Shown: positions 6,176 through 13,185 of the stretch, in pieces
Numbering within the stretch: the stretch's first letter is position 1
Layout: each line of letters opens with the position of its first letter
Source: RGIG1959 sp045651865
GTDB lineage: Bacteria > Bacillota > Clostridia > Oscillospirales > Acutalibacteraceae
Direction of reading: 5' to 3'
Length of the DNA: 13,641 nucleotides
Assembly: GCA_045651865.1 (NCBI GenBank)
Contig: JAZRTC010000117.1
Coordinates: 1 to 13,641 of the forward strand
Notes under the pieces: model-generated
Database searches by the model: none
The model's input: the letters and a program-made list of their open reading frames with translations, nothing else
What the model was told of the DNA's origin: nothing
Program-made: the position numbers and the translations under genes

Positions 6176-6637
6176 TTACTTTTTCTTTTCTCTCAACGCG
6201 CGGAAAAAGGTGCGCAATTCGTCGGCGCAATCCTCCGCGCACACGCCGTGTTCGCAAACGGGATGATGATTGTACGGCACGGCAAACAAATCGACAAGAG
6301 AGCCGCACGATCCCGCTTTCGGATCGGCGGTACCGTACACGACGCGGTCAAGCCGCGCGTTGATGATGGCACCCGCACACATCGGGCACGGCTCCAAGGT
6401 CACATACAGCGTACAGCCCGACAGTCGCCAGCCGCCGAGCGTCCGGCACGCTTCGTCAATGGCTTCGATCTCGGCGTGAGACAGCGCGTGCCGCGCCGCT
6501 TCGCGGCGATTGCGCCCGCGGCCGACGACCTCACCGTCGGCATCCCGCACGATCACGGCGCCGACAGGCACTTCGCCTTCTGCCGCCGCTTCTTTCGCCA
6601 GCGCGAGAGCCTGACGCATATACTGTTCGTCGTTCAT
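6176..6637 (-). CDS. tadA: tRNA-specific adenosine deaminase TadA
   Basis: Length is 153 aa, typical for the family. TadA converts A34 of the tRNA-Arg(ACG) anticodon to inosine. The zinc-dependent deaminase signature is complete: HAE at 54-56 (His zinc ligand, Glu56 proton shuttle) and PCPMC at 83-87 (Cys84 and Cys87 zinc ligands). Also present are EVPVGAVIV near the N-terminus, ARLDRVVYGTADPKAG and the following GS, which separate TadA from cytosine and guanine deaminases. The start at 6637 has AAGGTGA about 7 bases upstream. It is the first gene of the tadA-murQ-kinase cluster. A TATAAT (minus, 6689-6684) lies about 45 bases upstream without a convincing -35 box, so the cluster may have its own weak promoter or continue from the ABC gene. 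Confidence 0.95.
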   Translation of the reverse strand: MNDEQYMRQALALAKEAAAEGEVPVGAVIVRDADGEVVGRGRNRREAARHALSHAEIEAIDEACRTLGGWRLSGCTLYVTLEPCPMCAGAIINARLDRVVYGTADPKAGSCGSLVDLFAVPYNHHPVCEHGVCAEDCADELRTFFRALREKKK

Positions 6638-6683
6638 GGTATGTCACCTTCTTGTATGTGTATGATACGCGCCCTGCGATGTT

Positions 6684-6689
6684 ATTATA
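6684..6689 (-). promoter_or_regulatory. Possible -10 box upstream of tadA
   Basis: TATAAT on the minus strand lies in the 74-base gap between the ABC ATPase stop and tadA. No good -35 box sits 16-18 bases upstream, so this is a weak candidate. The same gap holds only a 4-bp stem (AGCG/CGCT), which is not a convincing terminator. Confidence 0.35.
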
Positions 6690-6711
6690 ATTTTAGCGTA
6701 AGGCTCGCTTT

Positions 6712-7380
6712 TCACGGCTCTATTTTTCCGTCTTTCATGCGTACGGTGCGCTGTGCCATGGACGCAACAGACGGATCGTGCGTAATCAGCACCACCGTGT
6801 GTCCGTCGGCATGAAGCTCACGGAGCAGCTGCATCACAACCTCGCCCGATTCGCTGTCGAGGTTGCCTGTCGGCTCATCGGCAAGAATCAGCGGCGGATG
6901 CGCCGCAATCGCACGGGCGATTGCCACGCGTTGCTGTTGACCGCCCGACAGCTCATTCGGGCGATGATACAGTCGCTCGGACAAGCCGACCCGTTCAAGG
7001 CTTTCCTTTGCAAACCGACGCCGCGCCGCCGCGTGAATCCCGCGGTAGCTGAGCGGCAGTTCCACATTTTCAAGTGCAGTCAGCTCGGGGATCAGGTGAA
7101 ATTTCTGAAAAATAAACCCGATCTGTGTGCCGCGCACCTGCGACAGCTCCCGCTCGGACAATCGCGATACATCGCGCCCGTTCAGGCAGTACCGTCCGCT
7201 TGTCGGCACATCAAGACATCCTATAATGTTCATCAGCGTCGATTTGCCCGACCCCGATTGCCCGATGATGGACAGCATTTCGCCACGGTGTACGCGGAGC
7301 GACACATCCTGCAGTGCATCGACGCAGACTGCGCCCGTCTGATAGCGTTTTGTTATGTTATCTAATGAAATCAGCGGCAT
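6712..7380 (-). CDS. ABC transporter ATP-binding protein, MacB/LolD/FtsE type
   Basis: Length is 222 aa. Start ATG at 7380 is chosen for AAGGAGGG 6 bases upstream; in-frame upstream starts at 7413 and 7464 lack a site and would give a non-homologous tail. All nucleotide-binding-domain motifs are intact: Walker A GQSGSGKST (40-48), Q-loop IGFIFQKFHLIP, signature LSGGQQQR, Walker B LILADEPTGNLD and H-loop LITHD. The motifs and length match the MacB/LolD/SalX group, which works with a FtsX-like or MacB permease to move lipoproteins, peptides or antibiotics or to control cell-wall enzymes, rather than Wzt-type polysaccharide exporters. No permease lies on either side: rfbC ends 64 bases upstream and tadA follows downstream. 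It is probably the last gene of the rhamnose operon. The transported substrate is unknown. Confidence 0.92.
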   Translation of the reverse strand: MPLISLDNITKRYQTGAVCVDALQDVSLRVHRGEMLSIIGQSGSGKSTLMNIIGCLDVPTSGRYCLNGRDVSRLSERELSQVRGTQIGFIFQKFHLIPELTALENVELPLSYRGIHAAARRRFAKESLERVGLSERLYHRPNELSGGQQQRVAIARAIAAHPPLILADEPTGNLDSESGEVVMQLLRELHADGHTVVLITHDPSVASMAQRTVRMKDGKIEP

Positions 7381-7444
7381 CGCACGCCCTCCTTTTATCG
7401 GGAGTATGCCCATGCGCCGCCGCTGATATTCTTCCTTTATCGTG

Positions 7445-7996
7445 TTACCACTCGATATCCTCAAAAGCAGGGTGCTTCTTATCCTTTTCGGACAGATTCA
7501 CTTCCATACCTTCGGGGATGGGCCATTCGATGCCGATGGCGGGGTCGTTCCACATCAGACCGCCCTCCGAACCGGGAGCGTAGTAGTCATCGACCTTGTA
7601 GCAGAACTCCGCTTCTTCAGACAGCACCAAAAAGCCGTGCGCAAAATCCTTGGGGATGAAGAACTGCTTTTTGTTTTCCGCCGACAGAAGCACGCCGACA
7701 TATTTGCCGAAGGTGGGGCTGCCTTTACGCAGGTCGACCGCTACATCGTACACTTCGCCCTTGACGACACGCACAAGCTTTGCCTGCGTATGCTCGGTCT
7801 GGAAATGCAGACCGCGCAGCACGCCGTAGGTGGAGGACGATTGGTTGTCCTGCACGAATTTGGCATCGATGCCGCCTTCGACGAAATCCTTTTCGACATA
7901 GGTTTCCATAAAATAACCGCGGGCATCGCCGTACACCTTCGGCGTCACGATGATAACGCCGTCAATGGCGGTTTTTTCAAAAGTAAAGTTACCCAT
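7445..7996 (-). CDS. rfbC: dTDP-4-dehydrorhamnose 3,5-epimerase
   Basis: Length is 183 aa, normal for RmlC. The enzyme epimerises C3 and C5 of dTDP-4-keto-6-deoxyglucose, the third step of dTDP-L-rhamnose synthesis. Visible residues are the catalytic His64 in LRGLHFQ, Lys73, Tyr133 in FCYKVDDYY, the cupin-like GEVYDVAVDLR strand, IPKDFAHGF and the C-terminal NDPAIGIEWP. Start ATG at 7996 (MGNFTFEKT) is chosen because AAGGAG lies 11 bases upstream and because a longer frame would run back into rfbB. It follows rfbB by 20 bases and is the last rfb gene of the operon. Confidence 0.96.
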   Translation of the reverse strand: MGNFTFEKTAIDGVIIVTPKVYGDARGYFMETYVEKDFVEGGIDAKFVQDNQSSSTYGVLRGLHFQTEHTQAKLVRVVKGEVYDVAVDLRKGSPTFGKYVGVLLSAENKKQFFIPKDFAHGFLVLSEEAEFCYKVDDYYAPGSEGGLMWNDPAIGIEWPIPEGMEVNLSEKDKKHPAFEDIEW

Positions 7997-8016
7997 AGTT
8001 TGAAAGGCTCCTTTTC

Positions 8017-9075
8017 TTATTTGTTGGCGTACATCTTGTCGTAGTACTGCTGATACGCACCGCTGGTGACATTCTCCACCCACTCGGCGTTGTCGAGGTA
8101 CCACTTCATAGTCTTGACGATGCCTTCCTCGAAGGGCGTCTCGGGATACCAGCCAAGAGCATCCTTGATCTTCTGCGGGTCGATGCCGTAGCGGCGGTCG
8201 TGACCCTTACGGTCGGTGACATAGGTAATCATGTGCTCGCCGACGGTCTCATCGACATTCTCTTTGATGTAGTTGATAATGGTCTTGACGATGAAGATGT
8301 TGGGGCGCTCGTTGTGGCCGCCGACATTGTACACTTCGCCGCAAACGCCGTCACGGATGACCATATCGATCGCTTTGCAGTGATCGTCGACATACAGCCA
8401 GTCACGCACTTGCATACCGTCGCCGTAGACGGGCAGGTTCTTGTGGTTGAGCGTGTTGTTCATGATCAGCGGGATCAGCTTCTCAGGGAACTGATACGGG
8501 CCGTAGTTGTTGGAGCAACGGGTGATGTTGATGGGGAACTTGTAGGTATCGCCGTACGCCTTGACAAAGAGGTCAGCAGATGCCTTGGAGCTGGAGTACG
8601 GAGAGTGAGGATCCAGCGGCGTGGTCTCCATGAAGTAGCCCGTCTCGCCCAGCGAGCCGTACACTTCGTCGGTGGAAACCTGCAGATACTTCACGCCCGG
8701 CTTGTACTCGTCGTCGCCGATTTGCCACGCCTTCTTGGCGTTGTTAAGCAGGTTAACAGTACCCAGCACATTGGTACGCACAAAGATTTCGGGATCGGCG
8801 ATGGAGCGGTCCACATGGCTTTCCGCCGCGAAGTTGACCACATAGTCGACCTCATACTTTGCGAAGATGTCGGCAATCGCCTTATCGTCGCAGATGTCCG
8901 CCTGCACGAAGGTGTAACGCGGATTGTTCTCGACCGACTTGAGGTTCTCGAGGTTGCCTGCATAGGTCAGCTTGTCGACATTGATGATGAACACATCGTC
9001 GTACTTATTGAGCATATAGAGCACGAAGTTGGAGCCGATAAAGCCGGCGCCGCCGGTCACAAGATAAGTTTTCAT
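8017..9075 (-). CDS. rfbB: dTDP-glucose 4,6-dehydratase
   Basis: Length is 352 aa, the family's usual size. This NAD-dependent extended short-chain dehydrogenase converts dTDP-glucose to dTDP-4-keto-6-deoxyglucose. The Rossmann motif TGGAGFIG is at 7-14, Asp60 lies in QADICD, AAESHVDRS at 83-91 is characteristic, and the active site has STDEVYG (Asp136 and Glu137 for dehydration) and YSSSK (Tyr160, Lys164). Other signatures are RCSNNYGPYQFPEKLIPL and VRDWLYVDDHC. The start at 9075 overlaps the rfbD stop as ATGA, with GGGAGG about 10 bases upstream inside rfbD. It catalyses the second pathway step although it is third in gene order. Confidence 0.97.
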   Translation of the reverse strand: MKTYLVTGGAGFIGSNFVLYMLNKYDDVFIINVDKLTYAGNLENLKSVENNPRYTFVQADICDDKAIADIFAKYEVDYVVNFAAESHVDRSIADPEIFVRTNVLGTVNLLNNAKKAWQIGDDEYKPGVKYLQVSTDEVYGSLGETGYFMETTPLDPHSPYSSSKASADLFVKAYGDTYKFPINITRCSNNYGPYQFPEKLIPLIMNNTLNHKNLPVYGDGMQVRDWLYVDDHCKAIDMVIRDGVCGEVYNVGGHNERPNIFIVKTIINYIKENVDETVGEHMITYVTDRKGHDRRYGIDPQKIKDALGWYPETPFEEGIVKTMKWYLDNAEWVENVTSGAYQQYYDKMYANK

Positions 9076-9962
9076 TGTTCAAGTCCTCCCAATTTTTCAA
9101 GATACATATCCAGCGCTTCCTCCCACGGACGCATTTCATTGCCGACCGTGCAGGCAAGCGACAGGTTATTCAAGGATGAGTACGCAGGGCGCGGCGTTTT
9201 CGACGGGTATTCCGCCGTTGTGCAGGGGTTGACCTTGCACGCCTTGCCGCCCTTTTCCATAATGCGGCAGGCAAAGTCGTACCAGCTGCATTCGCCCTCG
9301 TTGGTGCAATGATACACGCCGTATTCCTCGGTCAGCGCGAGCTTGAGGAGGTGATAGGCAAGATCATTTGCCGAGGTGGGATTGCCGCGCTGATCGGCAA
9401 CGACGCTGATCTCGTCTTTGTTGTCGCCGAGCCACAGCATCGTTTTGACGAAGTTTTTGCCGACATAGCCATAGAGCCATGCTGTACGCACCACGAAGCC
9501 GCGCTCACAGAAGCTGAGCACATATTCTTCGCCGAGGCGCTTAGACTTACCGTAAACCGTGTTGGGTGCCGTGGCATCCCACTCGCAGTAAGGTTCGGTG
9601 CCGTTGCCCGCAAACACATAGTCCGTCGACACATGGATCAGCTTTGCGCCAACCGCATTTGCCGCCACACCGAGGTTGCGCGGGCCGATGGCGTTGACCT
9701 TCATCGCGACATCGAACATCGTTTCACAGCCGTCCACATTGGTCATCGCGGCGCAGTTGATGATCACATCAGGTTTTTCAGCAGTGACCATTGCTTTGAC
9801 CGCGGCGGCATCGGTGATGTCCAGCTCATCGACATCCACGCCGACGACCTCGACACCTTCATAAGCCGTGCTGATCGCGCCGATCTCGGCACGACCGTCT
9901 TTCAGAATGGTCAGCAGTTCGTTGCCGAGCTGACCTTTGGAACCGGTAATCAGAATTTTCAT
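9072..9962 (-). CDS. rfbD: dTDP-4-dehydrorhamnose reductase
   Basis: Length is 296 aa, as expected for RmlD. It reduces dTDP-4-keto-L-rhamnose to dTDP-L-rhamnose, the last step. Motifs are GSKGQLG (7-13, dinucleotide binding), NCAAMTNVDGCE, STDYVFAG with Thr113, YGKSK (137-141, catalytic Tyr and Lys), RTAWLYG and DQRGNPTSA. The ATG at 9962 shares one base with the rfbA stop (TGATG), and its end overlaps rfbB by 4 bases, so translation along rfbA-D-B is probably coupled. Compared with E. coli RmlD there is a slightly longer segment around residues 22-40. Confidence 0.96.
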   Translation of the reverse strand: MKILITGSKGQLGNELLTILKDGRAEIGAISTAYEGVEVVGVDVDELDITDAAAVKAMVTAEKPDVIINCAAMTNVDGCETMFDVAMKVNAIGPRNLGVAANAVGAKLIHVSTDYVFAGNGTEPYCEWDATAPNTVYGKSKRLGEEYVLSFCERGFVVRTAWLYGYVGKNFVKTMLWLGDNKDEISVVADQRGNPTSANDLAYHLLKLALTEEYGVYHCTNEGECSWYDFACRIMEKGGKACKVNPCTTAEYPSKTPRPAYSSLNNLSLACTVGNEMRPWEEALDMYLEKLGGLEQ

Positions 9963-10840
9963 CAGTAGAGGTACTTCCCTTCTGCGACATTCTTAAGGTG
10001 CTGACCGTAAGGCGATTTGCCGTAAGCATTTGCCGACTCCATCAGCTTGTCTTTGTCGATCCAGCCGTTTTTATACGCAATCTCTTCGATTGCCGCGATC
10101 TGCACGCCCTGCTGTCCTTCGACAATGCGCACAAACTGCGTCGCGTCTGCCAGAGACTCCATCGTACCCGTGTCCAGCCACGCGTAACCGCGGCCGAGGG
10201 TAACGACATTCAGCGTGCCGTCCTCCAGATACATACGGTTGAGGTCGGTGATCTCCAGCTCGCCGCGGGGCGAGGGCTTCACCTGCTTGGCAAGCTCGGT
10301 GACGCGCTTATCGTAGAAGTACAAACCGGTGACGCAGTAGTTCGATTTCGGGTTCTGCGGTTTCTCCTCAATGGAGATCGCCTTGCCGTTTTCATCAAAC
10401 TCCACAACGCCGAAGCGCTCGGGATCATCGACATAGTAGCCGAACACCGTGGCGCCTTCTTCGCGTGCCGCCGCCGCTTTCAGATGCTTGCTCAGGCCGC
10501 TTCCGTAGAAGATGTTGTCGCCCAGCACCATCGCACAGCTGTCGCCGTCAATGAACTCCTCGCCGATGAGGAATGCCTGCGCCAGACCATCGGGCGAGGG
10601 CTGCTCCGCATAGGAAAGGTTGATGCCAAAACGCGAACCGTCGCCGAGCAACTTTTTGAAGTTGGGCAGGTCGGTCGGGGTGGAGATGATGAGGATGTCA
10701 CGGATACCTGCCAGCATCAGCGTGGACAGCGGATAATAGATCATCGGCTTGTCATACACCGGCAGAAGCTGTTTGGATGTGACCATCGTCAGGGGGTAGA
10801 GTCGTGTGCCGGAACCGCCGGCAAGAACGATACCTTTCAT
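9962..10840 (-). CDS. rfbA: Glucose-1-phosphate thymidylyltransferase
   Basis: Length is 292 aa, typical for RmlA. It joins glucose-1-phosphate and dTTP to dTDP-glucose, the committed and usually feedback-inhibited step. The nucleotidyltransferase signature GGSGTRLYPLT is at 8-18, followed by KQLLPVYDKPMIYYPLS, LGDNIFYGSGL (metal-binding Asp), VEFDENGKAISIEEKP, YCVTGLYFYD and RGYAWLDTGT. Start ATG at 10840 (MKGIVLAGG) is chosen for GGAGGAG 6 bases upstream; an in-frame ATG at 10873 lies too close to the preceding gene and adds a non-conserved tail. It follows a glycosyltransferase gene by 36 bases. Confidence 0.97.
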   Translation of the reverse strand: MKGIVLAGGSGTRLYPLTMVTSKQLLPVYDKPMIYYPLSTLMLAGIRDILIISTPTDLPNFKKLLGDGSRFGINLSYAEQPSPDGLAQAFLIGEEFIDGDSCAMVLGDNIFYGSGLSKHLKAAAAREEGATVFGYYVDDPERFGVVEFDENGKAISIEEKPQNPKSNYCVTGLYFYDKRVTELAKQVKPSPRGELEITDLNRMYLEDGTLNVVTLGRGYAWLDTGTMESLADATQFVRIVEGQQGVQIAAIEEIAYKNGWIDKDKLMESANAYGKSPYGQHLKNVAEGKYLY

Positions 10841-10876
10841 GTTGTACTCCTCCGTTTTGAGAGAATTTAACATCTT

Positions 10877-11653
10877 TTATTTTGACAGCGCAATCTTTAT
10901 ACGCCGCCGTATAATCACCGCTTGTGCAAACAGCCGCCCTTTGAGCGACTTGCCGCAAAAGCGACGAAAATCCGATTGAAAAATGCGAAGCCGGCGTTTT
11001 GCCGCTTGCTTGTTGCCGCGTTCATTGCCCGAGAACCGCTGGGAAAGCGTCTGCCCGGTCACGGCAAAGTTCATCCCGCGCGCCTTCATATCGCGGAAGA
11101 ACGCGTGGTCAATATAATCGAGAAAATACCGCTCATCGTAGCGATAGTCGTCAAACACCCGCAGATTTATAACGAGCCCCGAATTGATCGCCGTGAAGGT
11201 CGGCGCAGTCAGCTCAGCGGGATCCTGAATACGGGTCACGCGCAGTCCGTCAATACGGCAGGGCGAGAGCAGTCCTTGTTCGTCCTGCACCAGCGGGCAG
11301 ACTATGTCCGCGCGTTCTTTGGATGCGATGTCTGCGGCAGTGTTTTTCAGGAAAGCCTTGGGCAGAGTCGTATCGTCGTCAAGGAGCAACACATGCGTGG
11401 CGTCGGTGTTGTTCCTGATCCACGCGATGCCGCGGTTGTACGCCTTTGCCAAGCCGAAATTACCGCCCATTGCCACATACCCGAAGCCGCGTTTGGCACA
11501 CCAGCGGGCGTTGTCATTTTCTTCGGTGCTGTTATCCACGATCACCGCCCGCGCCTGCGGATCCTGACATAGTGCTTCGCAGGAAGGGGATTCCTCACAG
11601 CGGCGGTTATATATGACCACAAGAGCGGTTATGCGTACCTCCACAATGTTCAC
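10877..11653 (-). CDS. Family 2 glycosyltransferase, RfbF/rhamnosyltransferase-like
   Basis: Length is 258 aa with a GTG start at 11653 that overlaps the preceding stop as GTGA. A second GTG at 11644 lies 9 bases after AAAAGG and may be the true start. The GT-A fold is visible: ALVVIYNR first strand, VIVDNST (38-43), GGNFGLAKAYNRGI (63-76) and the metal-binding LLLDDDT (89-95). The acceptor half has INSGLVI, then YDERYFLDYIDHAFF, where the D-x-D-H segment resembles the YIDxE region of rhamnosyltransferases. No transmembrane segments; the basic C-terminus (RRRIKIALSK) could bind the membrane face. With rfbABCD immediately downstream, dTDP-rhamnose is the likely donor, but linkage and acceptor cannot be read. 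Confidence 0.87.
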   Translation of the reverse strand: MNIVEVRITALVVIYNRRCEESPSCEALCQDPQARAVIVDNSTEENDNARWCAKRGFGYVAMGGNFGLAKAYNRGIAWIRNNTDATHVLLLDDDTTLPKAFLKNTAADIASKERADIVCPLVQDEQGLLSPCRIDGLRVTRIQDPAELTAPTFTAINSGLVINLRVFDDYRYDERYFLDYIDHAFFRDMKARGMNFAVTGQTLSQRFSGNERGNKQAAKRRLRIFQSDFRRFCGKSLKGRLFAQAVIIRRRIKIALSK

Positions 11654-12348
11654 CCTTTTCTGAAAAGTGCACGAAGCATCGCCACACGCGACCGGATCAT
11701 TGTTTTCAGTGAGCCGTGCGTCATGGCCGTGGCGTTATCGCCGTGGCGGCAATAATGCAGAAGCGGTCTGTCAAGAAGCACCGTTGTGCCGTGCCGTTCC
11801 GCTTGCAAGCCGATCCATTGATCGTGCATCGGAATACCGTCCGGAAACGGCAAAATATAAGGCAGGAGCTGTCGCGAAAACGCAATACAGCATCCGATAT
11901 AGCTGTTTTTCCACAGGTTTTTTACAAATCCCGTGCGACTGCCGCGAAGTGCAAAAAACGAATCTGCCAGCACGGCGTCGTGTTCATTTACCACCCGTGC
12001 GTCGTGCATCACCAGCACCGCATCGGTTTCAGCAGCGCAGGCAAGCACCGCCTCGCGCTTGTCGGGCATCCATTCGTCGTCCTGATCGGCAAGGAAGATC
12101 CACTCCCCCGTGCACGCGGTAACGGCAGTCTCAAAGTTTTTGATCACGCCTTGCCGCGGGCCGCTGAGCACCCGCACGCGTGCATCCCGCAAAGCGAGTT
12201 CCTCAAGCCACTCGCGTGTGCCGTCCGTCGAGCCGTCGTCGGAGATCACCAGCTCGTCGGTTGTCTCAAGCTGTGCCAGGATGGAATCTACCTGTTTTTG
12301 TATGTACACAATACCGTTGTAGGTCGCCATTGCCACGGAAACCGTCAT
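11650..12348 (-). CDS. Family 2 glycosyltransferase, probable rhamnosyltransferase
   Basis: Length is 232 aa. Start ATG at 12348 (MTVSVAMATYNG) overlaps the previous stop as ATGA and has GGAGG 8 bases upstream; a longer frame would add 30 residues that simply overlap the upstream gene. GT-A motifs are SVAMATYNG (4-12), VISDDGSTDGT (34-44) and the metal-binding LADQDDEW (86-93). The acceptor region has MHDQWIGL, which resembles the HDWW-type segment of O-antigen and capsular rhamnosyl- or galactosyltransferases. The end HGSLKTMIRSRVAMLRALFRKG is amphipathic and basic. It is the middle of three adjacent transferases, so it probably adds one sugar of a short repeat unit. The sugar is inferred from context only. 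Confidence 0.88.
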   Translation of the reverse strand: MTVSVAMATYNGIVYIQKQVDSILAQLETTDELVISDDGSTDGTREWLEELALRDARVRVLSGPRQGVIKNFETAVTACTGEWIFLADQDDEWMPDKREAVLACAAETDAVLVMHDARVVNEHDAVLADSFFALRGSRTGFVKNLWKNSYIGCCIAFSRQLLPYILPFPDGIPMHDQWIGLQAERHGTTVLLDRPLLHYCRHGDNATAMTHGSLKTMIRSRVAMLRALFRKG

Positions 12349-13112
12349 CTCTGTTTCCTCCATTTGGCGAAATACAGCCGCATCGAGCGCAGATGAATTT
12401 TTAAAAAGCGCCAGCTTTTGCCGCTTGCCTTTTCCCACGCGTGCGTCACCGTCACCTGCGGGAGAAGCATCAGTTTGCCCAGACGCTTGCCACGACGCGA
12501 AAGATCGGCATCCTCCATATACATAAAGAAGCGATTATCAAAGCCGCCGAGTTCCTGAAGTGCCGCCGTGCGCCACACCATAAAGCAACCCGTGCAAAAG
12601 TCGATAGATGTCGGCTGTGTGAACACTTCGGTGCGACGGGTATACGCATCGCGCCATTTTTTGAAAACACCGCCAAACCGCTCGAGCTGTCCGGCAAACA
12701 TATAGCGCCGTTTGGGCAGTACGCGCGGCACCGCCTGCGGTGTACCGTCGGTGTTGAGGATCAGCGGCGTTGCAAGCACCGCCTCGCGGTCTTCCTCCAG
12801 ATACTCACAAAGGGCGGTCAGCACATCGTCCTCAAACGCAATATCGGGATTGATGATTGCGTGATAGTCCGATGTCAGCAGCGGCAACACGCGGTTATGC
12901 GCCGCGCCGAAGCCGACATTGTCGGGCAGGGCGAGCACCGTCACCTGCGGGTATCGCGCGGCGAGCAGGTCAAGGGTGTTGTCGGCGGAGTGGTTATCCA
13001 CCACATACACCGACAGCGACACACCTTTTGTCGCCGCGAACAGGCTGTCCAGCACCAAGGGGAGCTCTTTAGCGTTGTTGTAGGACACGATGCTGACCGA
13101 TACCGCCTTCAA
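12345..13112 (-). CDS. Family 2 glycosyltransferase, WbbL-like rhamnosyltransferase
   Basis: Length is 255 aa with a TTG start at 13112, supported by AAAGGAGG 8 bases upstream; no in-frame ATG or GTG is close. The GT-A core has SIVSYNN (7-13), YVVDNHSADNT (36-46), PDNVGFGAAHNR (63-74) and INPDIAF (87-93). The acceptor half, DFCTGCFMVWRTAAL then GGFDNRFFMYMEDADLSRR and a TVTHAWEKASG segment, closely resembles the layout of E. coli WbbL (CAGSFMLVR, GFDxxYFMYCEDIDL), the rhamnosyltransferase that acts on lipid-linked GlcNAc. This supports a rhamnosyltransferase role, perhaps the first rhamnose added to a lipid carrier. It is the first gene of the operon, overlapping the next by 4 bases. Confidence 0.9.
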   Translation of the reverse strand: MKAVSVSIVSYNNAKELPLVLDSLFAATKGVSLSVYVVDNHSADNTLDLLAARYPQVTVLALPDNVGFGAAHNRVLPLLTSDYHAIINPDIAFEDDVLTALCEYLEEDREAVLATPLILNTDGTPQAVPRVLPKRRYMFAGQLERFGGVFKKWRDAYTRRTEVFTQPTSIDFCTGCFMVWRTAALQELGGFDNRFFMYMEDADLSRRGKRLGKLMLLPQVTVTHAWEKASGKSWRFLKIHLRSMRLYFAKWRKQR

Positions 13113-13146
13113 CGCCGTCGCCTCCTTTGCGCAAATCGCCTATCGT

Positions 13147-13185
13147 ATATAAGCAGAGTATAGCATATCTTGTCAAAAATTACAA
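13147..13185 (-). promoter_or_regulatory. Overlapping promoter candidates for the glycosyltransferase-rfb operon
   Basis: Two minus-strand arrangements overlap. One is TTGTAA (13185-13180), 17 bases, TATACT (13162-13157). The other is a perfect TTGACA (13176-13171), 18 bases, TTATAT (13152-13147). Both lie 35-70 bases before the TTG start at 13112. The TAA inside the upstream TTGTAA box is also the stop codon of the preceding YitT-type gene. Confidence 0.65.

Noticed and set aside
6690..6711. Terminator after the ABC ATPase gene
   Set aside because: Only a 4-bp stem with a 7-base loop is possible, which is too weak to call.
7381..7464. Longer N-terminus of the ABC ATPase from upstream in-frame ATGs
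   Set aside because: These starts lack ribosome binding sites and add sequence unrelated to the family; the ATG at 7380 has AAGGAGGG at good spacing.
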